NCBI RefSeq assembly: GCF_020833685.1
Contig: NZ_JACKZY010000001.1
Location: 1,314,578 to 1,378,577, forward strand
DNA: 64,000 bases
Direction: 5' to 3'
Origin: Nitratireductor sp. B36
GTDB taxonomy: Bacteria > Pseudomonadota > Alphaproteobacteria > Rhizobiales > Rhizobiaceae
Below the pieces are notes generated by a model. The model saw only the letters and a list, made by a program, of their open reading frames with translations, searched no databases and had not been told where the DNA came from. This document shows positions 47,745 to 56,468 of the stretch, piece by piece. The translations under genes were made by a program, and so were the position numbers. Position 1 is the stretch's first letter; each line of letters begins with the position of its first letter.

Positions 47745-47999
47745 AGAAACTCCCATCTGAAGGACAGGCCGATTTGCCCCATTGAACCCGGCGGCGTCTG
47801 GCCCTAGTCTTTAGACCAAGAGCGAAGGTAGACGCTTGGTTTCCGCGCTTTCTTGAGCGGCCCTGTCGGCAAAAGAAAACATTTCCAGACATTTTGTCAA
47901 TAAATTATCATTGAAGAAACGTGAAATTGGTTTTGCCGTTGTGGGATCCGGCTCAGGGCCTGCTCGCCGCAGCCGATAAATTGATCACGCACACATGGC

Positions 48000-48027
48000 T
48001 TGACAGTTTCGTTTCGCCAGCTAGGCT
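48000..48027 (+). promoter_or_regulatory. Promoter of the amiC operon
   Basis: A consensus -35 TTGACA at 48000-48005 is followed after 16 bp by TAGGCT at 48022-48027. Transcription would begin near 48034, placing the hairpin at 48054 inside the leader. The -10 is imperfect. Confidence 0.5.
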
Positions 48028-48053
48028 TGAGCCATAATAAGATTTTGGCATCT

Positions 48054-48102
48054 GGGCCTCGCCGGGAATATTGTTGTTCCCGTCGGGGCCCTTTGCGTTT
48101 TT
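48054..48102 (+). terminator. Leader terminator-like hairpin with ANTAR-type hexaloop, upstream of amiC
   Basis: Bases 48054-48069 pair with 48076-48091 (16 positions, one mismatch and two G-T wobbles), closing a 6-nt loop ATTGTT at 48070-48075. The loop has A at position 1 and G at position 4, the rule described for ANTAR-protein RNA targets. A T-rich tail (TTTGCGTTTTT) ends at 48102. This is where an intrinsic terminator relieved by AmiR would be expected. The usual first hairpin of a two-hairpin ANTAR target was not found. Confidence 0.6.
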
Positions 48103-48113
48103 GGGGAACGGGT

Positions 48114-49274
48114 GTGAACACTTATCCGATCGGCGTTCTGTTTTCGCGTAGCGGTGGCTATAGCCGGCCGGCCGAGCAGGGCTACTTTGGCGCATTGGCG
48201 GCAGTGGCCGACATCAATGCCGATGAGACCTACCCTTTCCAGCTTGAAGCCCATCATGCGGACCCGAAAGGCAATGCCGACCGCTATGCCGAGCTTTGCC
48301 GCGACCTGATCCGCCAGACAGGCGCGCAGCATATTGTCGGCTGCACCACCTCATGGAGCCGCAAGGAGGTGATCCCGGTCGTCGAAAAACTCGATGCCCT
48401 CTTGTGGTACCCTTGCGTCTATGAGGGTTTCGAGGTTTCGGAAAACCTCGTCTACATCGCCGCTTGCGCCAACCAGCAGCTTGTGCCGCTGCTCGACTAT
48501 ATCGTTCCGCGCTTTGGCGGACGCGGTTTCCTGACTGGCGCGAATTATATCTGGGGGTGGGAGACAAACCGCATCGCACGCGACGTGCTGACCCGCTCCG
48601 GCGGCAGCGTTCTGGGCGAACGCTACGTGCCCATCGGCGATGATGATATCGACCATCTCATCGAGGAAATCCGCGAAAAGCGGCCTGACTTCATCCTCAA
48701 CAATCTGATCGGAAATTCCTCCTATGCCTTTCTCGCCGCCTATCAGGCGCTCGGAAAGGAAGACCCGGCTTTCCTGCCGGAAAACTGCCCTGTCGTGAGC
48801 TGCAATCTCTGCGAGAACGAGACCACACGGCTCGGCACCATCGCAGAGGGACAATACACCGTATCGAGTTATTTCCGGGCGCTGGCGAGCGAAGAGAACG
48901 ACCGCTTCGCCGCCCGGATGAAGGCTGAAAATCCTGAACAGGTGGCGGACGCATTTTTCGTTCAGGCCTATGCCGCTGTGGTGATGATCGCCGATGCCAT
49001 ACGCCGCACCGGAAGCGATGAAGCACAGCGGGTGCTGGAAGCGGTCCGTGAGCATGAGACGACAACGCCGCTTGGTTCGTTGCGCGTCGATCCTGCGACC
49101 AATCACGTCAACCTCCACGCCCATATCGGCCGCACCCGTGCCGATGGCGATTTCGAGATCGTGCATCATTGCCCCAAAGCCATCGCGCCGGACCCGTTTC
49201 TGACGGCGACACCGCTCGACCGGCTCTATGGGGGCACCGCTGCCGATGCGCGGCAGCTGAGGGTCGTGCGATGA
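48114..49274 (+). CDS. amiC: AmiC-like cytoplasmic ligand sensor
   Basis: 386 residues, almost the length of Pseudomonas AmiC (385). It belongs to the periplasmic-binding fold family Peripla_BP_5 and has YPIGVLFSRSGGYSRPAEQGYFGAL, IVGCTTSWSRKEVIPVVEK and TGANYIWGWETNRIARD. There is no signal peptide, as expected for a cytoplasmic sensor that sequesters AmiR and releases it on amide binding. The start is GTG at 48114 with GGGG 7 nt upstream, directly after the leader T tract. It overlaps amiR as ATGA. The ligand may be a short amide or a peptide-like compound imported by the transporter downstream. Confidence 0.9.
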   Translation: MNTYPIGVLFSRSGGYSRPAEQGYFGALAAVADINADETYPFQLEAHHADPKGNADRYAELCRDLIRQTGAQHIVGCTTSWSRKEVIPVVEKLDALLWYPCVYEGFEVSENLVYIAACANQQLVPLLDYIVPRFGGRGFLTGANYIWGWETNRIARDVLTRSGGSVLGERYVPIGDDDIDHLIEEIREKRPDFILNNLIGNSSYAFLAAYQALGKEDPAFLPENCPVVSCNLCENETTRLGTIAEGQYTVSSYFRALASEENDRFAARMKAENPEQVADAFFVQAYAAVVMIADAIRRTGSDEAQRVLEAVREHETTTPLGSLRVDPATNHVNLHAHIGRTRADGDFEIVHHCPKAIAPDPFLTATPLDRLYGGTAADARQLRVVR

Positions 49275-49888
49275 GCCCGGCACTTGCCCATACGCCCAAT
49301 TTCGTCGGCTGGCGGGCGCTGATCCTGCACCGGCCGCACCAGAATGTGGACGCGCTCACCGCGCAATGTGCACGCATCGGCATCGCCGCCGAACAGGCAT
49401 GGCCGACGCTGGAAAACCGCGACGCCATGCGCGATTTCAACGTGCTGCTGATCGATGCCGATATGGGCCATGACGAGCAGTTTCCATGGGCGCCCGGCTT
49501 GGCGCCCATGCCCATGATCGCGCTGATCGGTTCGGAAGCTCCCGGCCGCATCGCCTGGACGATTGGGCAGGGCGCGGATGCGCAGCTTTTGAAGCCCATT
49601 GGCAGTGCCGGGCTTTACAGCGCGCTGGTCGTGGCCAGCCAGGGTTTTCTGCGGCGCACGGCGCAGACCGAAGAGATCGCCCGGCTGAAGGATCAGCTCG
49701 CCCAAAGGCAGCTTGTTGCAGAGGCAACGGCCATCCTGATGCTGAAGCACAATTGCGATGCTGGCACGGCCTATAACCACCTTCGCAAGACAGCCATGGC
49801 CGAACGGCGCTCCATCGAGAAAGCTGCTGCCGGCATCATCGCAAATCTTGATACAGACGGACGGACGAATGTCACAAACGGTCGCTGA
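49271..49888 (+). CDS. amiR: AmiR-like ANTAR-domain antiterminator
   Basis: 205 residues, close to Pseudomonas AmiR (about 196). An N-terminal pseudo-receiver domain (about 15-125) is followed by a coiled coil (RLKDQLAQRQLVAEA) and a C-terminal ANTAR RNA-binding domain with AILMLKHNCDAGTAYNHLRKTAMAERRSIEKAAAGII. Such proteins bind hexaloop hairpins in leader RNA and prevent termination. The gene is coupled to amiC by ATGA overlap. Its target is likely the hairpin at 48054-48102, giving autogenous control of the whole rightward operon. It overlaps the following permease gene by 20 bp. Confidence 0.93.
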   Translation: MSPALAHTPNFVGWRALILHRPHQNVDALTAQCARIGIAAEQAWPTLENRDAMRDFNVLLIDADMGHDEQFPWAPGLAPMPMIALIGSEAPGRIAWTIGQGADAQLLKPIGSAGLYSALVVASQGFLRRTAQTEEIARLKDQLAQRQLVAEATAILMLKHNCDAGTAYNHLRKTAMAERRSIEKAAAGIIANLDTDGRTNVTNGR

Positions 49889-50759
49889 GACACAGTCACC
49901 AGTGGCGACGCCTTCGGTGATGATGCGCCTTCTGCGCCGACCGTTGGCGCTGACCGGGCTCATCATCATTATGGTGGTCGTGCTGGCGGCACTCTTTGCG
50001 CCATGGCTCGCGCCTTACGATCCTTATGAGCAGTTCTTCGAGGGTCTGACCATTGAGGGCGCACCACTTCCGCCCAATGCACAGTTCTGGTTCGGCACCG
50101 ACCTTGTGGGGCGGGACCTCTTCAGCCGTTTGATCTATGGCGCGCAAACCTCGCTGATCATCGGCGTGGTGGCCAATGGCATTGCCGTGGTGATCGGCTC
50201 GGCGGTGGGCATTTCCGCCGGCTATTTCCGCGGCTGGGTCGACACGGTTCTGATGCGCTTTACCGATTTGATGATGGCCTTTCCGGCCCTGCTTCTGGCC
50301 ATCGTTCTGGCAGCGATCTTCAGCCCCAGCCTGTGGATCGTGGCCATGGTGATCGCCATGGTGAACTGGGTGCAGATCGCCCGCGTGACCTATACCGAGA
50401 CGCGTTCCATCGCCGAACGCGACTTCGTCGTGGCCGAGCGCGCCATGGGCGCGGGCGCGGGGCGCATCCTGTTCCGCCACATTCTGCCGCATCTGCTCTC
50501 CACCATCATCGTGTGGGCGACGCTCGGCATCGCCACCACCGTGCTTTTGGAAGCAACGCTTTCCTTCCTCGGCATTGGCGTTCAGCCGCCCATTCCCTCC
50601 TGGGGCAACATCATCTTCGAGAACCAGACCTATTTCACCTCCGCGCCCTGGCTCGTCTTCATTCCGGGCGTGGCCATCCTCGCGCTGGCACTGGCCTTCA
50701 ACCTCGTGGGTGATGCGCTGCGTGACATTCTCGACCCGACACAGCAGGGGCGCCACTGA
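49869..50759 (+). CDS. Peptide/amide-type ABC transporter permease (DppC family), system B
   Basis: 296 residues: a cytoplasmic N terminus, first helix, then FWFGTDLVGRDLFSRLIYGAQTSL, the AERAMGAGAGRILFRHILPH loop and LSFLGIGVQPPIPSWG. The start at 49869 lies inside the end of amiR and gives the usual family length. It is the first transport gene in the AmiCR operon, with permeases before the binding protein, which is an unusual order. Confidence 0.93.
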   Translation: MSQTVAETQSPVATPSVMMRLLRRPLALTGLIIIMVVVLAALFAPWLAPYDPYEQFFEGLTIEGAPLPPNAQFWFGTDLVGRDLFSRLIYGAQTSLIIGVVANGIAVVIGSAVGISAGYFRGWVDTVLMRFTDLMMAFPALLLAIVLAAIFSPSLWIVAMVIAMVNWVQIARVTYTETRSIAERDFVVAERAMGAGAGRILFRHILPHLLSTIIVWATLGIATTVLLEATLSFLGIGVQPPIPSWGNIIFENQTYFTSAPWLVFIPGVAILALALAFNLVGDALRDILDPTQQGRH

Positions 50760-51679
50760 TGCTTGCCTATATCACCCGCCGCCTGATCCAGACTGCGCTG
50801 ATCCTGCTTGGCATCAGCTTCGTGACCTTCGTGCTGCTCTATCTCGTACCGGCGGACCCCGCGCGCCAGATTGCAGGCCGCAGCGCCACCGCTGCAACGG
50901 TGGAGAACATCCGCGAACAGCTTGGGCTGAACCTCCCCTTCTATGAGCAATATCTGCGCTATCTCGGCGGACTTTTGAACGGTGATCTCGGCCGCTCATA
51001 TCTGCAGAAAACGGAAGTTTCCGAACTCATCGCTTCCCGCCTTCCCGCGAGCCTTCTCCTGATGGTCGGCGCGATCTTCTGCGAACTCGTGCTGGGCCTC
51101 ACCATGGGGGTCGTGGCAGCGCTGAAGCGCGGCTCGCGCACCGACGACACGCTGATGATCGCCTCATTTGTCGGCGTGTCAGCCCCGCAATTCGTGATCG
51201 GCATTCTGCTGCTCTACATCTTCGCAGTGAAACTCGGCTGGTTCCCCATCGGCGGCTACGGCACGTTTGCGCATCTCGTCCTGCCCTCCATCACGCTCGG
51301 CTTTCTGGGGGCCGGCTGGTATTCCCGCATGATGCGTTCATCGCTGATCGACGTGCTCAGGCAGGATTATATCCGCACCGCCCGCGCCACCGGTGTGACC
51401 CGCGCAAAAGTGCTTTTCGGCCATGCGCTTCCCAACGCCATCCTGCCCATCATCGCCATGATCGGCATCGATATCGGGCTCTTCATGTCGGGCATTGTGG
51501 TGGTGGAAAGCGTGTTTGGCTGGCCCGGCATCGGGCAGCTCGCCTGGCAGGCAATCCAGCGTGTCGACATTCCCATCATCATGGGCGTCACGCTGGTTTC
51601 GGCCTGCGCCATCGTTCTCGGCAATCTGCTTGCCGATCTGATCACTCCGCTGATCGACCCGCGCATCAAGCTGCGCTGA
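50759..51679 (+). CDS. Peptide/amide-type ABC transporter permease (DppB family), system B
   Basis: 306 residues starting MLAYITRRLIQTALILLG. It contains the RTARATGVTRAKVLFGHALPNAILP loop and ESVFGWPGIGQLAW. The start overlaps the DppC stop by one base (TGATG). It forms the channel with that protein. The first helix and the long periplasmic loop before helix 2 (about 30-100) are typical. Confidence 0.94.
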   Translation: MLAYITRRLIQTALILLGISFVTFVLLYLVPADPARQIAGRSATAATVENIREQLGLNLPFYEQYLRYLGGLLNGDLGRSYLQKTEVSELIASRLPASLLLMVGAIFCELVLGLTMGVVAALKRGSRTDDTLMIASFVGVSAPQFVIGILLLYIFAVKLGWFPIGGYGTFAHLVLPSITLGFLGAGWYSRMMRSSLIDVLRQDYIRTARATGVTRAKVLFGHALPNAILPIIAMIGIDIGLFMSGIVVVESVFGWPGIGQLAWQAIQRVDIPIIMGVTLVSACAIVLGNLLADLITPLIDPRIKLR

Positions 51680-51725
51680 TGCAGAACCAACAAAATGTGC
51701 AGCACCAGAGAAAGGAACACTTGAG

Positions 51726-53354
51726 ATGAGAAAACTGCTTCTGGCCGGCGTCGCCGCCGCTGCCCTTTCCACCTCCGCCATGCTTGTCCCTGCTCTTGCA
51801 GAAGACATCAAGCAGGGCGGCTCCATGACCGTGACCTACAAGGATGATGTTTCCACGCTCGATCCGGCCATCGGTTATGACTGGCAGAACTGGTCGATGA
51901 TCAAATCGCTGTTCGACGGTCTGATGGATTATGTGCCCGGCACCACGGAGCTGCGCCCGGAGATCGCCGAATCCTACGAGATTTCCGGGGACGGAACGGT
52001 CTTCACCTTCAAGCTGCGCGACGGCGTGAAATTCCACAATGGCCGCGACCTGACGGCCGAGGACGTGAAATACTCCATCGAGCGCACGGTGAACCCGAAG
52101 ACCCAGAGCCCCGGCGCCGGCTTCTTCGGTTCCATCAAAGGTTTCGAAGAAGCCTCCAGCGGCGATGCGGACGGGCTTTCCGGCATCACTGTGGTGGACG
52201 ATCACACCATCAAGTTCGAGCTCTCGCGGCCCGACGCGACCTTCCTCCACGTGCTGGCGCTCAACTTCGCCCATGTGGTGCCGAAGGAAGAGGTGGAGAA
52301 GCACGGTGCCGATTTCGGCAAGCACCCGGTCGGCTCCGGCGCGTTCAAGCTTTCCGAATGGACGCTTGGCCAGCGCCTCGTCTTCGAGCGGTTCGAGGAT
52401 TACTGGAACCCCGGTGTGCCGAAGCTCGACCAGATTATCTTCGAGGTTGGACAGGAACCGGTCGTGGCGCTTCTGCGCCTGCAGAACGGCGAAGTGGATG
52501 TGCCGGGCGATGGTATTCCGCCGGCGAAGTTCATCGAGGTACAGAACGATCCCAAGTTCAAGGACCTCATCATTCAGGGCGGACAGCTGCACACCGGCTA
52601 TGTGACCATGAATGTGAAAATGGAGCCCTTCGACAAGCCGGAAGTGCGCAAGGCCGTGAACATGGCCATCAACAAGGACCGCATCCTGCGCATCATCAAT
52701 GGCCGCGCCGTTGCCGCCAACCAGCCCCTGCCGCCCTCCATGCCGGGCTACGCCAAGGATTATGAGGGCTATGCCTATGATCCCGAAGCCGCCAAGGCGC
52801 TTCTGGCAGAAGCCGGGCTTGCCGACGGGTTCGAGACCGAACTCTATGTGATGAACACCGATCCGCAGCCGCGTATCGCGCAGGCGATCCAGCAGGATCT
52901 GAAGGCCATCGGCATCAACGCCTCGATCAAATCGCTGGCGCAGGCCAATGTGATCGCGGCTGGCGGCGAGGAAGATCAGGCGCCGATGATCTGGTCGGGC
53001 GGCATGGCGTGGATTGCCGACTTCCCCGATCCGTCCAACTTCTATGGTCCGATCCTCGGTTGCGACGGCGCGGTGCCGGGCGGCTGGAACTGGGCCTGGT
53101 ATTGCAATGAGGATCTCGATGCCATGGCGAAGGAAGCCGATGCCATGGTCGACCCGGCCAAAGCCGGCGAGCGCGAGGCCATGTGGCGCGATATCTATCT
53201 GAAGGTGATGGAAGACGCGCCATGGGCGCCGATCTTCAACGAAGAGCGCTTCACCATCCGTTCCGAACGCATCGGTGGCGACGACAAGCTGTTCGTCGAT
53301 CCGGTGCACATTCCCGTCCACTATGACGAGGTTTTTGCCAAAGATGTGCAGTAA
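51726..53354 (+). CDS. Peptide/amide-type ABC transporter substrate-binding protein, system B
   Basis: 542-residue SBP_bac_5 protein with a signal peptide ending near VPALA-EDI. Family motifs are STLDPAIGYDWQNWSMIKSLFDGLMDY, GVKFHNGRDLTAEDVKYSIERT and HPVGSGAFKLSEWTL. It is distinct in sequence from the system A protein. Its association with AmiC/AmiR and a formamidase favours a small amide-containing ligand over ordinary peptides (inference). It is followed by the amidase with an 11-bp overlap. Confidence 0.93.
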   Translation: MRKLLLAGVAAAALSTSAMLVPALAEDIKQGGSMTVTYKDDVSTLDPAIGYDWQNWSMIKSLFDGLMDYVPGTTELRPEIAESYEISGDGTVFTFKLRDGVKFHNGRDLTAEDVKYSIERTVNPKTQSPGAGFFGSIKGFEEASSGDADGLSGITVVDDHTIKFELSRPDATFLHVLALNFAHVVPKEEVEKHGADFGKHPVGSGAFKLSEWTLGQRLVFERFEDYWNPGVPKLDQIIFEVGQEPVVALLRLQNGEVDVPGDGIPPAKFIEVQNDPKFKDLIIQGGQLHTGYVTMNVKMEPFDKPEVRKAVNMAINKDRILRIINGRAVAANQPLPPSMPGYAKDYEGYAYDPEAAKALLAEAGLADGFETELYVMNTDPQPRIAQAIQQDLKAIGINASIKSLAQANVIAAGGEEDQAPMIWSGGMAWIADFPDPSNFYGPILGCDGAVPGGWNWAWYCNEDLDAMAKEADAMVDPAKAGEREAMWRDIYLKVMEDAPWAPIFNEERFTIRSERIGGDDKLFVDPVHIPVHYDEVFAKDVQ

Positions 53355-54288
53355 CTGCGACTACACCATTCACGGGCGACATCACCATTTCGGGTGGGAT
53401 CATTCGATCCCGCCCGCAGAACGGGTGACGCCGGGCTCGACGCTGGAATTCGAGTGTCTGGATTCCGGCTCCGGCCATTTTTCGCCCGACAGCACCGTGG
53501 ACGACATCGCCACGCTGGATTTCTCCAAGGTCAATCCGGTCAACGGCCCCATCTATGTGGAAGGGGCCAAGCCGGGCGACGCGCTGAAGGTGGAAATCTT
53601 GTCGTTCAAACCGTCCGGCTTTGGCTGGACGGCGAACATTCCCGGCTTCGGGCTTCTGGCAGACCAGTTCAAGGACCCGGCGCTGACGCTGTGGAACTAT
53701 GACGCGACCAGCCTTGCCCCGGCTGCCTTCGGCAAGCATGGCCGCGTGCCGCTGAAACCCTTTGCCGGAACCATCGGGCTGGCACCGGCGGAAGCAGGTC
53801 TCCACTCAGTGGTGCCGCCACGGCGCATGGGCGGCAATCTCGACATTCGCGATCTGGCGGCGGGCACCACGCTCTATCTGCCGGTCGAGGTGGAGGGCGC
53901 GCTGTTCTCCATCGGCGACACCCACGCTGCACAGGGCGATGGCGAAGTGTGCGGCACGGCCATCGAGAGCCAGATGAACGTGGCGGTGAAGCTCGACGTG
54001 GTGAAGGATGCCAACCTTGCCATGCCGCGCTTCACCACGCCAGGGCCGGTGACGCGGCATCTGGATGCGGAAGGCTATGAGGTGACGACCGGCATCGGCT
54101 CCGACCTCATGGAAGGGGCGCGGGCCGCCCTTTCCGGCATGATCGACCTTCTGTGCGCCACGCGCGGGCTCTCGCCCGAGGACGCCTACATGCTGTGCTC
54201 CGTGTGCGGCGACCTGCGCATCAGCGAGATCGTCGACCAGCCCAACTGGGTGGTCTCGTTCTACTTCCCGCGCATCGTTTTCTCGTGA
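53344..54288 (+). CDS. Acetamidase/formamidase family enzyme
   Basis: 314 residues, the usual length of the FmdA/AmdA family that hydrolyses formamide or acetamide to ammonia and the acid. Landmarks are FGWDHSIPPAERV near the N terminus, NPVNGPIYVEGAKPGD, GRVPLKPFAGTIG, GDTHAAQGDGEVCGTAIES (metal/active-site region) and LCSVCGDLRISEIVD. It is cytoplasmic with no signal peptide. The start at 53344 overlaps the binding-protein gene. Within the AmiC/AmiR operon it is the counterpart of AmiE in Pseudomonas, but from an unrelated amidase family. Confidence 0.92.
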   Translation: MCSNCDYTIHGRHHHFGWDHSIPPAERVTPGSTLEFECLDSGSGHFSPDSTVDDIATLDFSKVNPVNGPIYVEGAKPGDALKVEILSFKPSGFGWTANIPGFGLLADQFKDPALTLWNYDATSLAPAAFGKHGRVPLKPFAGTIGLAPAEAGLHSVVPPRRMGGNLDIRDLAAGTTLYLPVEVEGALFSIGDTHAAQGDGEVCGTAIESQMNVAVKLDVVKDANLAMPRFTTPGPVTRHLDAEGYEVTTGIGSDLMEGARAALSGMIDLLCATRGLSPEDAYMLCSVCGDLRISEIVDQPNWVVSFYFPRIVFS

Positions 54289-54298
54289 GAAAGGCCCT

Positions 54299-56110
54299 AT
54301 GACCATAGCGCGCGCCAAGGATATCATCTCAGCTACCGGCCTTTTGGAAGTAAGCGGGCTCACCGTGCAGGTGGCCACGCCAACAGGCGCGCGCACGGTC
54401 GTGGACGATCTGTCCTTCACACTGGAAAGCGGAAAGACCCTGTGCATCGCGGGCGAAAGCGGTTCTGGCAAATCCATGACCGCGCTTTCCCTGATGCAGC
54501 TTCTGCCAAAACCCATGGCACGGGTTTCAGCCGGCACCGCCATTCTGGCGGGGCGCGATATTCTCGCCCTGCCGGAAGCCGAGATGCGGCAGGTGCGTGG
54601 GCAGCGTATCGGCATGATTTTTCAGGAGCCGATGACATCGCTCAACCCGGTGCTTTCCATCGGCAAACAACTGGCCGGCGCGATTTCCGCCCATGGCGGG
54701 CTTTCTGAGAAAGCGATCCGTGCCCGAGCGCTTGAACTGCTCGATCAGGTGCAGATTCCCGAGCCCGCGCGGCGCTTGAAGCAATATCCGCACGAGCTTT
54801 CCGGCGGCATGCGCCAGCGTGTGGTGATTGCCATGGCGCTGGCCCAAAACCCGCAGATCCTGATTGCCGACGAGCCGACCACCGCGCTCGACGTGACCGT
54901 GCAGGCACAGATACTGGCGCTGATACGCAAATTGCAGGCCGACCTCGGCATCTCCGTCATCATGATCACGCATGACATGGGCGTGGTGGCCGAGATGGCG
55001 GACGACGTGCTGGTGATGCAGCATGGGCGCATGGTGGAGCACAGCCCCGCCAGCGTGATTTTCTCAAAACCGCGCCACCCATATACGCGCGAATTGCTCG
55101 CCGCCGTGCCACGGCTGGGCGAAATGACCGGCACCACGGAGCCGAAGCGCGTGGCAGCGCGCCCCGGAACCGGGCCGGACAAGCCGCTTGTTGCCGAACC
55201 GTTGGTTTCCGTAAAAGACCTGACCGTGCGCTTCGACATCAAGGGCGGCATCCTGCAACGCCCGGTACAGCGTGTGCACGCGGTGGAAGGTGTTTCCTTC
55301 GACATCATGCCGGGCGAGACGCTTTCGCTGGTGGGCGAATCCGGCTGCGGGAAGTCCACCACCGGCAAGGCGCTTTTGAACCTGATCCCCTGGCAGGGCG
55401 ATATTCGCGTCGGCGGGCGTTCCACGCGCGGGCTTGCGCCACGCGCCATGCGGCCCGTGCTGCGGGATGTGCAGATGATCTTTCAGGATCCCTATGCCTC
55501 GCTCGATCCGCGCATGCGGGTGGGTGATCTGGTGGCCGAGCCGCTGCAGATCCACGGGCTGGCAAGCGGTAGCGCGCTGGAAGACCGTGTGGCCTATCTC
55601 TTCAAACGCGTGGGGCTTTCGACAGATCAAATGCGGCGCTATCCGCATGAATTTTCCGGCGGACAGCGCCAGCGCATCTGCATCGCCCGCGCGCTTTCAT
55701 TGTCGCCAAAACTGATCGTGGCGGATGAATCGGTGGCCGCACTCGATGTCTCTATTCAGGCACAGGTGCTCGATCTGTTGCAGGACATCCAGAACGAGAC
55801 GGGCATGTCCTATCTCTTCATCTCGCACGACATGGCCGTGGTGGAGCAGATCAGCCATCGCGTGGCGGTCATGTATATGGGGCGGTTTGTGGAGATGGGC
55901 AGCCGAGCGCAGATATTCGAAAACCCGCAGCACGAATATACCAAGAAGCTGATGGCAGCAGTGCCGGTGGCCGACCCGTCACGCCCGCGCCGGGCATTCA
56001 TGGAAAAGGCGGAGGATTTGCCGAGCCCCGTTCATGGGCTCACCTATACGCCACCGCGACAAACTGCACACGACATTGGCGACGGGCATTTGGTGTGGCT
56101 GGGCGATTAG
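54299..56110 (+). CDS. Fused DppD-DppF ATPase, system B
   Basis: 603 residues with two ABC domains. The first (about 15-270) has [16 protein letters not shown] and [12 protein letters not shown]. The second (about 300-560) has GESGCGKS, FSGGQRQR and LIVADESVAALD. As in system A, DppD and DppF are one chain. It is the last gene of the rightward AmiCR operon and starts 10 bp after the amidase stop. Its presence last here and first in system A argues against the two operons being a simple inverted duplication. Confidence 0.94.
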   Translation: MTIARAKDIISATGLLEVSGLTVQVATPTGARTVVDDLSFTLESGKTLCIAGESGSGKSMTALSLMQLLPKPMARVSAGTAILAGRDILALPEAEMRQVRGQRIGMIFQEPMTSLNPVLSIGKQLAGAISAHGGLSEKAIRARALELLDQVQIPEPARRLKQYPHELSGGMRQRVVIAMALAQNPQILIADEPTTALDVTVQAQILALIRKLQADLGISVIMITHDMGVVAEMADDVLVMQHGRMVEHSPASVIFSKPRHPYTRELLAAVPRLGEMTGTTEPKRVAARPGTGPDKPLVAEPLVSVKDLTVRFDIKGGILQRPVQRVHAVEGVSFDIMPGETLSLVGESGCGKSTTGKALLNLIPWQGDIRVGGRSTRGLAPRAMRPVLRDVQMIFQDPYASLDPRMRVGDLVAEPLQIHGLASGSALEDRVAYLFKRVGLSTDQMRRYPHEFSGGQRQRICIARALSLSPKLIVADESVAALDVSIQAQVLDLLQDIQNETGMSYLFISHDMAVVEQISHRVAVMYMGRFVEMGSRAQIFENPQHEYTKKLMAAVPVADPSRPRRAFMEKAEDLPSPVHGLTYTPPRQTAHDIGDGHLVWLGD

Positions 56111-56171
56111 GAAGGAAGTCCCGCGAGCTCCGCATGGCCAATCTGAATAAGACTACGCCGGCCGCATCCAA

Positions 56172-56200
56172 CAAAAAAGGCCGGGCACTAACCCGACCTT
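56172..56200 (-). terminator. Rho-independent terminator of the cold-shock gene
   Basis: Read leftward, AAGGTCGGG (56192-56200) pairs with CCCGGCCTT (56177-56185) around a 6-nt loop, with one G-T wobble, and runs into a T tract (56173-56178). It is placed about 60 bp after the cold-shock stop. Confidence 0.8.
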
Positions 56201-56258
56201 CCTGATCATCTCGATGCGATGTGCCAGTACATCCGTGGTCACACCGCAGAGATTAAAA

Positions 56259-56468
56259 CTAAGCAGCCTGCAGATTGTCTGCTGCATTCTTGCCGGACCG
56301 GCGGTCCTGCACGATGTCGAAGCTCAGCTTCTGGCCTTCAACGATGGTCTGCATACCGGCGCGTTCAACGGCGGAGATGTGGACGAACACATCATTGTCG
56401 CCATTGTCAGGCGCGATAAAGCCGAAACCTTTGGTGGTATTGAAGAATTTCACGGTACCAATAGTCAT
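56259..56468 (-). CDS. Cold-shock domain protein
   Basis: 69 residues, a single cold-shock OB-fold domain that binds single-stranded RNA/DNA. The RNP1 motif KGFGFIA is at about 13-19 and RNP2 VFVHIS at about 27-32. It is the same size as CspA. Transcribed alone leftward, with its own terminator and a 203-bp upstream region. The AAGGA ribosome binding site lies in the loop of a hairpin that abuts the start codon. Which of several cold-shock paralogues this represents cannot be told. Confidence 0.96.
   Translation of the reverse strand: MTIGTVKFFNTTKGFGFIAPDNGDNDVFVHISAVERAGMQTIVEGQKLSFDIVQDRRSGKNAADNLQAA

Larger units (their letters stand above)
47745..48113. promoter_or_regulatory. Divergent regulatory region between the two peptide/amide transporter operons
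   Basis: No gene is visible. A leftward TTGACA is at 47895-47900 with a poor -10 (TTCTTT after 17 bp). Leftward RNA could form a CGCT-CAAGAA-AGCG hairpin (47846-47859). Rightward elements are the TTGACA promoter at 48000-48027 and the terminator-like hairpin at 48054-48102. The leader before the leftward ATPase gene is therefore roughly 120 nt, and the one before amiC roughly 80 nt. Confidence 0.6.

Noticed and set aside
47846-47859. A hexaloop hairpin (CGCT-CAAGAA-AGCG) in the leader of the leftward ATPase gene as an AmiR target
   Set aside because: The loop has G at position 4 but C instead of A at position 1, the stem is only 4 bp before a bulge, and no T tract follows. It stays a weak possibility.
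48006-48053. A first hairpin of a classical two-hairpin ANTAR element before amiC
   Set aside because: Only short GGC/GCC and GCCA/TGGC pairings form, with loops that do not fit the A1-G4 hexaloop rule.
48040-48064. A sigma-54 promoter before amiC (TTGGCAT...)
   Set aside because: The -24 element is incomplete and no TTGC-type -12 element is found at the required spacing.
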